The notes under the pieces were generated by a model. The model saw nothing but the letters and a program-made list of their open reading frames with translations. It made no database searches and was not told where the DNA came from. Shown here one piece after another: positions 7,300-14,973 of a stretch of DNA of 55,771 nt. This DNA comes from a virus. The translations under genes were made by a program, and so were the position numbers. Location: IMG/VR virus record IMGVR_UViG_3300045971_000477, positions 1 through 55,771 of that record; one strand, 5' to 3'. Every line of letters starts with the position of its first letter. The first letter of the stretch is position 1.

Positions 7300-8195
7300 A
7301 CAAGCATAAATTCAACATATTCCCAGAGGCAAAAGCGGAGGACTACAACAGGCTTCGTGACGACATTCTGGAGAACGGTTACGACAAGAAGCGTCCGGTG
7401 ACCCTCTACCAGGGGGACGTTCTGGACGGGTGGAACAGGCAGCGTGCGTGTGATGAGATTGGCATCTGCCCAAGCTACGAGCAGTTTGTGGGGGACGATT
7501 CTGCGGCGGTTGCGTTTGTGATGCGGACAAACAAGCGGCGCAACCTGAACAGTGGGCAGTGGGCTACTGTGGCCGTGGAGGCAGAGGCCGTGATGGAGGC
7601 AATCAAGGCGATGGTGGAGAAGGAAGCCTCTGCCAAACGGTCTGCGGCAACCACGGCACAGAATCTCGGTGGTGGACAAAATTGTCCACCACCGAAACAG
7701 GACACACCAAACCACACTGCCCCCAAACTGGCATCTGCATTCAATACCAGCGCGACATACGTCAAGCAGGCGACCAAGATCAAGGCTGCTGCCCCGGAGA
7801 TGTTTGAGAAGGTGAAGTCTGGGCACATGACCATGCAGGACGCCGCAAAGGCCGTCAGGGCCATTCCGACCAACCCGTGGCTACCAGATGAGGAGGAGCG
7901 GAAGGCGCAGGTGCTGGCGGGGCGCACAGTGGTTGCAAATGCGGAACGGTGCAAGAACCTAATCCAGTGGGCAGAGTCCAAGGGATTGGCCGTCCGGGTG
8001 GACCGTGGGACCGACTTTGGCAACCCGTTCATCCTTGGCCCGGACGGCACACGGGACGAGGTTTGCGACAAGTATCGCGATCACTACCTGCCATTCAAGC
8101 CGTCCATCCAGAAGCAGAGGCTGGCACTGGTGGGCAAGGTGCTTATTTGCCACTGCTACCCAGAACGATGTCACGGGATGGATCTCGAAAAATAA
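7296..8195 (+). CDS. ParB-like N-terminal domain fused to a DUF4326-like domain
   Basis: 299 residues. Residues about 1-85 look like a ParB/Spo0J N-terminal nuclease-like domain (RLRDDILENGYDKKRPVTLY, then DGWNRQRACDEIGI, then FVMRTNKRRNLNSGQ). Residues 125-185 form a helix-turn-helix-like segment (TSATYVKQATKIKAAAPEM, GHMTMQDAAKAVRA). The C-terminal 80 residues match DUF4326: VRVDRGTDFGNPF, GTRDEVCDKYRDHYL and GKVLICHCYPERCHG. Proteins with ParB-like parts in phages often act in DNA processing, modification or regulation. The role of DUF4326 is unknown. The fusion puts sequence recognition and a likely catalytic or metal-binding domain (CHCYPERCH) in one chain. Confidence 0.85.
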   Translation: MNKHKFNIFPEAKAEDYNRLRDDILENGYDKKRPVTLYQGDVLDGWNRQRACDEIGICPSYEQFVGDDSAAVAFVMRTNKRRNLNSGQWATVAVEAEAVMEAIKAMVEKEASAKRSAATTAQNLGGGQNCPPPKQDTPNHTAPKLASAFNTSATYVKQATKIKAAAPEMFEKVKSGHMTMQDAAKAVRAIPTNPWLPDEEERKAQVLAGRTVVANAERCKNLIQWAESKGLAVRVDRGTDFGNPFILGPDGTRDEVCDKYRDHYLPFKPSIQKQRLALVGKVLICHCYPERCHGMDLEK

Positions 8196-8239
8196 ATCTT
8201 CACCACCTACAAAACCTCGACAACCCCCCCGTAAAACAT

Positions 8240-8268
8240 TTGACAGTCCCCGCAAAACATTATATGCT
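8240..8268 (+). promoter_or_regulatory. Sigma70-like promoter with almost no leader
   Basis: TTGACA (8240-8245), a 17-base spacer and TATGCT (8263-8268). Expected transcription starts near 8275, only about 2 bases before the ATG at 8277, so the transcript would be nearly leaderless. The flanking repeated AAAACATT (8233-8240 and 8254-8261) may add to regulation. Confidence 0.55.
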
Positions 8269-8276
8269 TCCTACAT

Positions 8277-8540
8277 ATGTCAGTCATAAACACATCTGCA
8301 ATGACCTGGAACGACACGGCGCGGGCGTTCGGTGTTCGGGCGTCGAAGATCCCCCGGTGGCCGGACCCGCCCCCGGAGTTGCTGATGGTCATCAGCGAGC
8401 GGACAGGCAACGTGGTCCAATACAAGCTGGACTGTGCCACCGTGGGTGGCATGGACATTGTGCTGGGCTGGACGTATCGGCCCGGGGCGGATGCCCCTGG
8501 GTCAATTGCGGATACCAGAGTGCTGGTGGACAATAGTTAA
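8277..8540 (+). CDS. Hypothetical protein, possibly leaderless
   Basis: 87 residues, starting MSVINTSAMTWNDTARAFGV. There is an alternative in-frame Met at residue 9. A helical N-terminus (ARAFGVRASKIPRWP resembles a short helix-turn-helix) is followed by a beta-rich half. No Shine-Dalgarno sequence, and a promoter ends 8 bases before the ATG. Function not recognised. Confidence 0.6.
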   Translation: MSVINTSAMTWNDTARAFGVRASKIPRWPDPPPELLMVISERTGNVVQYKLDCATVGGMDIVLGWTYRPGADAPGSIADTRVLVDNS

Positions 8541-8670
8541 CAACCCATTTTCCCCGGGCGGCGGCCAAAGCGGATCCCTAGCCGCGCATCAATTCAGAAT
8601 ACCCAAACAAGTTGCTGGCTTCCATACCCCGCCCGGGGGACAATTTCAACAAATCACAAAGGAGTAATTT

Positions 8671-8817
8671 ATGCACATACAACCATCGGACATTAACATA
8701 GCCTGGATGGGAGTGGGCATCGCCATCGGCGGCATCATTTCCATCATCGTTTTAGCATTTAACAAATGGGCGCACGCCCGAATCGAAAAGGACAATAACA
8801 ATGACGACAGCAACTAA
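8671..8817 (+). CDS. Small single-span membrane protein
   Basis: 48 residues. Residues about 11-33 form one hydrophobic span (WMGVGIAIGGIISIIVLAF), followed by a charged Asn/Asp/Lys-rich tail, so N-out/C-in topology is likely. One of the clearer Shine-Dalgarno sites here (AAGGAG, 8 bases upstream). It overlaps the next gene by 17 bases. It could be a small inner-membrane effector, but nothing shows a specific job. Confidence 0.7.
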   Translation: MHIQPSDINIAWMGVGIAIGGIISIIVLAFNKWAHARIEKDNNNDDSN

Positions 8818-9124
8818 AACACCCCCCATCAACGACATCATCCCCAAGAACTACATTGACGCCTACGTCACCGGTTCGCGGGAGGTTCAGGTGGAAGCCT
8901 GCGGGGAGACCCTGCACGTTAACATTGAGACGGGCGTTCCTGTGACGCCCAAGGGTGCCTGGGGGCGCGGCGCGGTCATCAGGCAGATGAAGGTGGGCGA
9001 ATCCATCGTGGTGCCATTGAACGAACGGACGGGGTTCACGGCGCATGGCAAGAGCCAGGGGATCACGCTCATCTCCCGGCGGGTCGAGAAGACTGACACG
9101 GTCAGGATCTGGAGGACCGCATGA
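8801..9124 (+). CDS. Hypothetical protein
   Basis: 107 residues. AAGGA lies 10 bases before ATG 8801. The central part (VTPKGAWGRGAVIRQMKVGESIVVPLNERTGF, read as short segments) resembles a short beta domain found repeatedly in phage early proteins as 'MkvGDSf.vp'. The RQMKVGESIVVP phrase in particular suggests a small DNA-binding or regulatory domain. It overlaps the next gene by 4 bases (ATGA). Confidence 0.65.
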   Translation: MTTATKTPPINDIIPKNYIDAYVTGSREVQVEACGETLHVNIETGVPVTPKGAWGRGAVIRQMKVGESIVVPLNERTGFTAHGKSQGITLISRRVEKTDTVRIWRTA

Positions 9125-9423
9125 GCATGAAAGTGACTGAGTGGGTTATGTATGGTCCCGTGGAGGTTCAGGTCACGGCGGAGGCGGATCCGCACACGAA
9201 CGAGATCGTGGACGGCCCTTACTGCGCTTTGACGGGCGACCTGTTGTGCAGGGACGTGGCAAACGACCTTTTTAAGAAGCCGTTTCTGGCCCTCGACACG
9301 GAGGCCACAAAACGGGTCAACAACATCGTGCTGGGCATCGAGGAACTGAGCCAATTCCACAGGTTCAGCGGTGCGGCACTGGATCAGGCACGGGATACGT
9401 GGGAAGAGCGAGGTGGGCAATGA
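9121..9423 (+). CDS. Hypothetical protein
   Basis: 100 residues, mostly helical in the second half (TKRVNNIVLGIEELSQFHRF). The ATG overlaps the stops of its neighbours on both sides by 4 bases, so it sits in a fully coupled operon. No family recognised. Confidence 0.6.
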   Translation: MSMKVTEWVMYGPVEVQVTAEADPHTNEIVDGPYCALTGDLLCRDVANDLFKKPFLALDTEATKRVNNIVLGIEELSQFHRFSGAALDQARDTWEERGGQ

Positions 9424-9845
9424 AGTCCCCCAGGCTCAAGTGGGAAGACTGCACCCTCCGGCTGGACGGGAAACTGTTCGGGCATATCTGCGATAAGGAT
9501 GACGGGGATAGCTGGTTAGGTTTTCGCAGGCAGGAAAACTCGGACAACCTTGTGGGCTGGCGCAGCACAGAGGCAGAGGCGCGGCAGCTTCTGGAGTCCG
9601 TTGCCTACAACGAAATATCAGAGCAACGACAGGGTGCACCCCTCCCCCCGGGAGTGATCATCACGGGCCAGTCCATCACCCTTGAGCAGGCGGATGCCCC
9701 CGGGCACTTGGTGATCACAATAATTGACGAGGGCACGGGCCCATGCGCAAGGCTTGAGGCGGAGCAATGGACGCTGAACCCTGGTGAGATTGAAATGGTG
9801 TCGGCGTTGGTGAATGAAATGTTGGCTAAACAAGAGAAAGTATAA
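9420..9845 (+). CDS. Small Trp-domain protein with extra C-terminal domain
   Basis: 141 residues. The first 60 residues (LKWEDCTLRLDGKLFGHICD, then WLGFRR and STEAEARQLLESV) show the same order as the small paralogs downstream: W at the start, a ligand-like strand, a central W, then an EA-x-x-L helix. The second half is a beta-rich extension. The start at 9420 overlaps the previous stop. Function unknown. Confidence 0.65.
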   Translation: MKSPRLKWEDCTLRLDGKLFGHICDKDDGDSWLGFRRQENSDNLVGWRSTEAEARQLLESVAYNEISEQRQGAPLPPGVIITGQSITLEQADAPGHLVITIIDEGTGPCARLEAEQWTLNPGEIEMVSALVNEMLAKQEKV

Positions 9846-9847
9846 AT

Positions 9848-10348
9848 ATGGAAACTAAATATAGATTGTTGGAACAGCTCGAAGAGTGTTTGGATGGCGA
9901 CGAGGTGCTTACGGTTGGCATGGTCTGGCAACGTGTCTGTGAATGCGTAGCTGGTCAGGACCTTACGCGTCCCATGCGCCGACCCGACGATGGGAAGGGG
10001 AAATATATCATCTGCGGCGACCCGGAGGGTGAGGAGTTTTGGAAATGGGGCGTGGGGTGGGTCACGTGGACGCCTGAAACCAGAGACTGGAACCATGAAA
10101 ACATCTGGCGCAAGGCGCGGGAGGTGGAGAATCCCACCCCCGCACTCTGGGTGGTGGTTCACACTGCCGGTAGTTGCAATGACTACACGTCAGTGGAAGA
10201 CCAAACCTTCTCATCCTGGCAGGAAGCCTGCGAAGCCGCGAAGCAGCAGGCGAGGATCAATGGGGCTGGCGCGGAGTTCGCCGTGGCCCACATTTACCTC
10301 ACGTTCAGGTGCTCTGTTGAAGTCGTGGAAAAGGAGGTGGGGAAGTGA
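9848..10348 (+). CDS. YRLL-repeat protein, single module plus C-terminal domain
   Basis: 166 residues starting METKYRLLEQLEECLDGDEV. The N-terminal module (YRLL, then a GDEV turn, then MRRPDDGKGKYII) is shared with the genes at 10345 and 12307. The C-terminal 60 residues (LWVVVHTAG, then SSWQEACEAAKQQA, then a strand-rich end) are shared with 12307. It ends EKEVGK, whose codons form the ribosome binding site of the next gene. Such YRLLE/GDE modules occur as repeats in other phages, but their role is unknown to me. Confidence 0.7.
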   Translation: METKYRLLEQLEECLDGDEVLTVGMVWQRVCECVAGQDLTRPMRRPDDGKGKYIICGDPEGEEFWKWGVGWVTWTPETRDWNHENIWRKAREVENPTPALWVVVHTAGSCNDYTSVEDQTFSSWQEACEAAKQQARINGAGAEFAVAHIYLTFRCSVEVVEKEVGK

Positions 10349-11112
10349 GCAAATACAGACTACTCGATGCAGAAGAACAAATACAAATCGCCGATGAGGT
10401 GAGGGACAGCGGCGTCTGGGAGACCGTGCCCATTGCGTGGGTGGGCCTGCGCAGCGAAGACGCCTCTCCCCGCCCATTCCGCCGACTAGATGACGGGAAG
10501 GGTGCGTTCATCCAACTCGGCCCAGAAGACAAGGCGGAGCCTGGGGACCAGATGCGGATGGACGGGACATGGCGGACGATCTACCCGGGGGGGGAGTGCA
10601 TGGTGGGCGAGCAGACGTTCCGCAGGAAAAGGAAGTCCGTCACGTATCGCCTGATCGAGTTTGGGGAGCGGTTGCAGCCGGGGGACCAACGACTTGGGCC
10701 TCGGAGGGAATGGTGTGACGTTGTGAACAACATTGCGGAGGAATGCGTTACCGCCCTCCCCTTTCGCCGCCCAGACGATGGGAAGGGTAAGTGGGTGCTG
10801 CTTGACCTGTGGACCGAGTTCCAAAGCGACGATGAGATATGGTTCAATGACACATGGACATCGCATTCCATGACAGGGTGGGTTGGCGGCGAGGTCATGC
10901 GCCGACGGCGTTTGGTGCAGATGTTTGCCCTGATCGAAGCAGACAACGTCCTATGCACCGGATCGGAAGCCAACTGCCGCAGTGAAGCTGCAAAGTGCGT
11001 TGCGGCGTTCCCGGAGAAGATGTATCGCGTCTGCAAGATGGTTGATGTCGCGATATACCGCACGCAGGTTGTGACTGAAAACAAGGTCGTGATTGAGGTG
11101 GTGGGGAAGTGA
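10345..11112 (+). CDS. Double YRLL-repeat protein
   Basis: 255 residues, GTG start at 10345 overlapping the previous TGA (GTGA). Two YRLL-type modules are present: residues about 3-90 (YRLLDAEEQIQIADEV to RRLDDGKGAFIQL) and 98-195 (YRLIEFGERLQPGDQ to RRPDDGKGKWVLL). A short C-terminal domain of the FALIEADNVL type follows. It ends VVGK, again overlapping a ribosome binding site (GAGGTGGTGGGGAAGTGA). Intragenic duplication is clear at the protein level. Confidence 0.7.
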   Translation: MSKYRLLDAEEQIQIADEVRDSGVWETVPIAWVGLRSEDASPRPFRRLDDGKGAFIQLGPEDKAEPGDQMRMDGTWRTIYPGGECMVGEQTFRRKRKSVTYRLIEFGERLQPGDQRLGPRREWCDVVNNIAEECVTALPFRRPDDGKGKWVLLDLWTEFQSDDEIWFNDTWTSHSMTGWVGGEVMRRRRLVQMFALIEADNVLCTGSEANCRSEAAKCVAAFPEKMYRVCKMVDVAIYRTQVVTENKVVIEVVGK

Positions 11113-11306
11113 AAACCAAACGCACAATGACAGCGTGGATCGTGTTTGAGCAGGTAACACGTGAGGCCTGCATTATTCGCGGGACGTGCCTATCCAGAAG
11201 GGCCGCGGTGGAAAAAGCAAAAACCTTAGCGCGGAGGGACGGTCCACATTGTGAATTCTGGGTTTGCGAACAAACGAACATCATCACGAAGGAGGTGGGG
11301 AAGTGA
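11109..11306 (+). CDS. Small coupled early protein
   Basis: 65 residues with a GTG start embedded in the previous stop (GTGA). It consists mainly of the C-terminal domain type seen in 9848 and 12307 (TAWIVFEQVTREAC, SRRAAVEKAKTLARRDG, then a strand with WVCEQTN). It ends TKEVGK, supplying AAGGAGGTGGGG for the next GTG. No function recognised. Confidence 0.65.
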   Translation: MKTKRTMTAWIVFEQVTREACIIRGTCLSRRAAVEKAKTLARRDGPHCEFWVCEQTNIITKEVGK

Positions 11307-11692
11307 ACTCACACACATGGCAGACAACGGACAACCGCCAGACATGGTGGCTGAGTGTGACAGGTAAAGAGAAAGGCGTTGTGTTTATGATCCCGGGCCA
11401 ATCCTGGTGGACATTCTACACGGACGCCGATCCAGACAAGCCGTTGCCCCACTTTTGCAGCCTCCAGGAGGCGAAGATGGCTCTTGCGAGGGAGGTGAGC
11501 CAACCAAAACGCGACTGGAAGGATTGGGAGACTTATTCAGAATTATTTCTAGACGGTGTTCTCGTAGCCGAAATATTTGAGGGCCTACGCGGAACCTACT
11601 GGTGCTGGCAGTTTTGCGACGCATCCAAGCAGGGACATTCTTGTAACCGCGCCGAGGCGAAGGCTGCGCTGATGAAGGAGGTGGGGAAGTGA
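11303..11692 (+). CDS. Tandem Trp-domain protein (two fused copies)
   Basis: 129 residues from GTG 11303, which overlaps the previous stop. Two copies of a roughly 62-residue domain lie head to tail: WWLSVTGKEKGVVFMI to EAKMALAREVSQ, and YSELFLDGVLVAEIF to EAKAALMKEVGK. The order in each is a Trp-rich strand, a central W or Y-W, a Cys, then a helix ending EAK-x-AL-x-EV. The same domain stands alone in the following genes. A 26-bp stretch at its 3' end is duplicated exactly 200 bp downstream. Confidence 0.7.
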   Translation: MNSHTWQTTDNRQTWWLSVTGKEKGVVFMIPGQSWWTFYTDADPDKPLPHFCSLQEAKMALAREVSQPKRDWKDWETYSELFLDGVLVAEIFEGLRGTYWCWQFCDASKQGHSCNRAEAKAALMKEVGK

Positions 11693-11892
11693 GCAAGACC
11701 AAGCTGACGTGGGAGAATTACAAAGGCGCGTGGTATCTGAACCACCCGGATTGTTGCGTTGGTTCAATCGACAGGGTTCGGGACAAGGGATGGATATTCC
11801 TCAACTATTGCACGCCAGAACCAACGTGGTCCAAGACCTTCAAAACCCTTGCTGCCGCGAAGGCTGCGCTGATGAAGGAGGTCTCCAAGTGA
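11689..11892 (+). CDS. Single Trp-domain paralog
   Basis: 67 residues, GTG start overlapping the previous TGA. The domain is the same as the second half of the preceding protein: LTWENYKGAWYLNHPDCCVG, a central WIFLNYC, and AAAKAALMKEVSK at the end. The near-identical 3' DNA shared with its upstream neighbour (11657-11682 and 11857-11882) indicates recent tandem duplication. Confidence 0.7.
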   Translation: MSKTKLTWENYKGAWYLNHPDCCVGSIDRVRDKGWIFLNYCTPEPTWSKTFKTLAAAKAALMKEVSK

Positions 11893-12113
11893 AACGCAAG
11901 GATAGTCCCCGGGGCATCTGGTGGGAGCAATTTAAAGGCTGCTGGTATCTGGTATCCCACGACGTGTGCTGGGGCGTGGTGTACCGAGCATACAAGGGGC
12001 AAGAAGTGTGGGGATATGTGAACCACACGCTGTGCGGTCCTGTCGAAACGTCGGGCACATTCACAATCAGAACCGAGGCGATGGCTGCACTTAGAAGGGA
12101 GGTGGGGAAGTGA
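11889..12113 (+). CDS. Single Trp-domain paralog
   Basis: 74 residues from GTG 11889, chosen because it overlaps the previous stop by 4 bases. The frame is open further upstream, but that part lies inside the previous gene. Layout is IWWEQFKGCWYLVSHDVCWG, a central WGYVNHTLCG, and EAMAALRREVGK. Same domain as its two upstream neighbours, with one extra Cys pair. Confidence 0.65.
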   Translation: MKRKDSPRGIWWEQFKGCWYLVSHDVCWGVVYRAYKGQEVWGYVNHTLCGPVETSGTFTIRTEAMAALRREVGK

Positions 12114-12310
12114 AAAAACAATGGCACAAAGACCCAGTCATGGGGCACATCCACCGGCTGACCCGGGGGGATGAGCAGGTGGGTGCGGTGGTCAAGGCCC
12201 AGCAGGGGTGGGCAATATACAAGAATCATGCGGGAAAACTGGAACTGTTCGCATCGGCGGACACGTTGGAGGAAGCAAAGGAAACATTGAAAAAGGAGGT
12301 TGGATTATGA
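12110..12310 (+). CDS. Single Trp-domain paralog (divergent)
   Basis: 66 residues, GTG start in GTGA overlap. More divergent: the N-terminal strand is HKDPVMGHIHRLTRGDEQVG, there is a central GWAIYKNH, and the helix EEAKETLKKEVGL keeps the EAK-x-x-L-x-x-EV ending. The ending encodes AAAGGAGGTTGG ahead of the next ATG. Confidence 0.65.
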   Translation: MKKQWHKDPVMGHIHRLTRGDEQVGAVVKAQQGWAIYKNHAGKLELFASADTLEEAKETLKKEVGL

Positions 12311-12792
12311 GTAAATATAGACTGTTGGATGCGAACGAAATGGCTCGCGGGGGCGATGACGCACTGAAGATCGGTGGCTTCGGGTGGGAGCCTGTTACAG
12401 CAGGGGATCTTTACGAGGGACGGTTACCTGGGTGGGTACCTGTTCGGCGGCAGGATGACGGCAACGGGCAATGGTATCTGTTGGAGGAGGGTTGCACCAC
12501 AGAGCAGGGAGATCATGTGTGGGTGAATGCCCACGGGTGGAAGTCTGTGATTGCAGGGCAGGAGATCCATGCTGTGGCCGCACGCAGGAGGCGTGTGAAA
12601 GAACCCACGCTCTGGGTTGTGGTTGCAGATGGGCGCATTTCAACCAATCACTGGGAGGAATCCGCTGCCGTCAATGAGGCTAGGTGCATCAAACAGAATG
12701 CGCCGTGTCAAGTGGTGGTCGTCGCCCACATCACGCATGAGTTATCCATCGAGACAATCCAGACCGGGGTTGTGAAGGAGGTGGGCCATTGA
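12307..12792 (+). CDS. YRLL-repeat protein, second single-module copy
   Basis: 161 residues from ATG 12307, in a 4-base overlap with the upstream stop. It begins MSKYRLLDANEMARGGDDAL, contains PVRRQDDGNGQWYLL, and has the C-terminal LWVVVADGR domain with EESAAVNEAR. This makes it a full-length paralog of 9848. It ends VVKEVGH, where the AAGGAGGTGGGCC codons precede a TTG start. Confidence 0.7.
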   Translation: MSKYRLLDANEMARGGDDALKIGGFGWEPVTAGDLYEGRLPGWVPVRRQDDGNGQWYLLEEGCTTEQGDHVWVNAHGWKSVIAGQEIHAVAARRRRVKEPTLWVVVADGRISTNHWEESAAVNEARCIKQNAPCQVVVVAHITHELSIETIQTGVVKEVGH

Positions 12793-13058
12793 AACACCGC
12801 AAATACTATCTCTACATGCGGACCACAGGCATCTGCATCGCGGCATCCTGCGATTTTAACAGCCTGCGGACGTCCGACATGGATCACTGCGACTGGGCTG
12901 TGATCTGCAAGCACCCTGGGAAAGGGCGGTTTGAGGCGCGGGACATCAGCACCGGCGAGTTCCTGCCGCCAGCCAGATGCCGCAAGCTGGTGGAATCGTT
13001 GCGAAAAGCCCGGGCACGGAATGGGTTTGAAGGGGAATTGTGTGTTGTATGCAACTAA
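12789..13058 (+). CDS. Hypothetical protein, TTG start
   Basis: 89 residues. The TTG start overlaps the previous TGA (TTGA) and has a strong ribosome binding site inside the upstream gene. Basic, with Cys pairs at CDF...CDW and a terminal CVVCN. Not recognised. It closes the coupled cassette that began near 9420. Confidence 0.55.
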   Translation: MKHRKYYLYMRTTGICIAASCDFNSLRTSDMDHCDWAVICKHPGKGRFEARDISTGEFLPPARCRKLVESLRKARARNGFEGELCVVCN

Positions 13059-13071
13059 TCCAGCCACTGCT

Positions 13072-14499
13072 ATGAACCTTAAAACCACCCCATTCACCCA
13101 CCAGCGGGAGCTATACGAACGCACGCGGGAACTCAATAGATACGCACTATTCTGGGAGCAGGGCACGGGGAAGACTAAGCCCACCATCGACACGGCAGCG
13201 TGGCTGCACATGCAGGGGAAGGTGGATGGGCTTCTGGTGCTGGCTCCAAACGGGGTCCACCGGAACTGGGTCAGTGACGAGATCCCAGCACACATGCCCG
13301 ATTGCGTGAGCTACAGTGCCCACACCTACCATTCCAGCAATGCGGGGAACAAGGCGCACAAGGACGCCTGCGAGCGGCTCCTTGAGGCACCAGGGCTTGC
13401 TGTGCTAGCCATGAGTTACGATGCCGCAGTCACGAAGGATGGCAGCAAACTGCTGGAATCGTTTCTGACAAAGCGAAAGTGTCTTTACGTTCTGGACGAG
13501 GCCACAAGGATCAAGAATCCATCGGCCAAACGGACCAAGGCGGTCCTGCTCACTGCACGGTTGGCGGCATACAGGCGCATCCTTACGGGCACCCCCATCG
13601 CCAACGGACCCTTCGATTGCTTTGCCATGATGAAGTTTCTCAAGCTGGACTTCTGGAAGGACTACTGCATGGAATCCTTCTTCGTGTTCAAACACCATTT
13701 TGGCATTTGGAAACAGGGCATGGCAGCAGGACGGCAGTTCAGTTATGTGGTGGGCTACAGGAACCTTGAACAGTTGCACGCCATCCTGAAGGACCACTCC
13801 TCCAGGGTGACCAAGGACCAGGTGCTGGACCTGCCTCCCAAGCTCTACTCAAAGCGGTATTTTCAGATGAACAAGGAACAGGTCCGGGTTTATAACGATC
13901 TGAAGAACGAGTTCATGACCTTCCTTGACGGTCAACTTGTCACCGCCCCGCTCGTCATCACCCGGATGATGCGCCTGCAACAGGTCACCAGTGGTTACGT
14001 TCCGTTTGACGGGGCAACAACCGTGCAGCAACTGGGCGAGGACAACCCACGCATGAAACTGCTGGAGGAGATCCTCGAGGACATGCCGCACAAGGCAATC
14101 ATCTGGGCCAAGTTCACCAAGGACATTGACATGATCATGTCCCTGGTGGGCAAGGAAGGCGTGCGCTATGACGGGTCAACATCCCCGGATGATCGGGCCA
14201 AAGCCATTGAGGCATTCCAACGGGGACCGGCGAAATACTTCGTGGCCAACCCTGCGGCGGCGGGAGAGGGACTGACCCTGCACGCGGCACGAACTGTGGT
14301 ATATTACAACAACAGCTTCAAGCTTACTGATAGACTACAGAGCGAGGATCGGGCGCATCGAATAGGGCAGGCCCGCCCCGTCTCTTATATTGATCTTGTG
14401 GCGGAGGATACGATTGACGAGCATGTGGTTAAGTCGCTGGTGAAAAAGAGCGACATAGCCCGGACAATCCTGGGCGATGATATTAAAAACTGGATATGA
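13072..14499 (+). CDS. SNF2/DEAD-type superfamily 2 helicase
   Basis: 475 residues. Motif I is GTGKT at residues 31-35, motif II DEAT at 142-145, motif III TGTP at 172-175. In the second RecA-like domain are VANPAAAGEGLTLHAA (motif V) and EDRAHRIGQ (motif VI), the SNF2 signature. It is shorter than cellular SNF2 proteins, as is typical of phage versions used in replication or recombination. The start was chosen at ATG 13072, where similarity to the family begins (TPFTHQRELYERT). The upstream extension of the frame lies within the previous gene. It overlaps the next gene by 4 bases. Confidence 0.9.
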   Translation: MNLKTTPFTHQRELYERTRELNRYALFWEQGTGKTKPTIDTAAWLHMQGKVDGLLVLAPNGVHRNWVSDEIPAHMPDCVSYSAHTYHSSNAGNKAHKDACERLLEAPGLAVLAMSYDAAVTKDGSKLLESFLTKRKCLYVLDEATRIKNPSAKRTKAVLLTARLAAYRRILTGTPIANGPFDCFAMMKFLKLDFWKDYCMESFFVFKHHFGIWKQGMAAGRQFSYVVGYRNLEQLHAILKDHSSRVTKDQVLDLPPKLYSKRYFQMNKEQVRVYNDLKNEFMTFLDGQLVTAPLVITRMMRLQQVTSGYVPFDGATTVQQLGEDNPRMKLLEEILEDMPHKAIIWAKFTKDIDMIMSLVGKEGVRYDGSTSPDDRAKAIEAFQRGPAKYFVANPAAAGEGLTLHAARTVVYYNNSFKLTDRLQSEDRAHRIGQARPVSYIDLVAEDTIDEHVVKSLVKKSDIARTILGDDIKNWI

Positions 14500-14837
14500 C
14501 TAAAAATAGCAGAGTATATGTTGTGCAGGATCAGAAGATGATCTCGCCCAAGGGTGTGCTGGTGAACAAGTTTGACCTGCGACCCGCAGAACCGTTCGGG
14601 GAATTGATCACACTGCTGCCGCCACCCGCCGGGGCGTTTGACGTGGAGGGCGTGATGGCTGACCTGTGGAGCGGCCTGCGCGACTACAGGGACGGTGACC
14701 ACCTGCTCCTGGTGGGCAATCCATGCCTGATCGGCTGGGCTGTAGCCATCGCTGCCAAAATCAATGATGGCAGAGTGTCCGTGCTCCAGTGGCAGGCGCG
14801 GGAGCGGCGATACTTTTCGGTGAGTTGCAGAATTTGA
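14496..14837 (+). CDS. Conserved phage hypothetical protein
   Basis: 113 residues. It matches a very common phage family of unknown function marked by VYVVQ at the start, then KFDLRPAEPFGEL, LLVGNPCLIGWAVAIAAKINDGRV and a terminal strand. The invariant-looking GNPCLIGWA core is intact. In other phages this gene also sits beside helicase and replication genes, so a replication or host-interaction role is plausible but unproven. Start in ATGA overlap with the helicase. Confidence 0.85.
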   Translation: MTKNSRVYVVQDQKMISPKGVLVNKFDLRPAEPFGELITLLPPPAGAFDVEGVMADLWSGLRDYRDGDHLLLVGNPCLIGWAVAIAAKINDGRVSVLQWQARERRYFSVSCRI

Positions 14838-14973
14838 CCACGCCAAACCGCAACAATTATCAAAGTCAAACTAAGACACAAAACAACGATTCACCTGTGG
14901 ACAGTTCGCAGCCACCGGTGTAAAACATAAGCAGGTAAGAGACAGCGAAACGAAACACGAGATTATAAAGATT

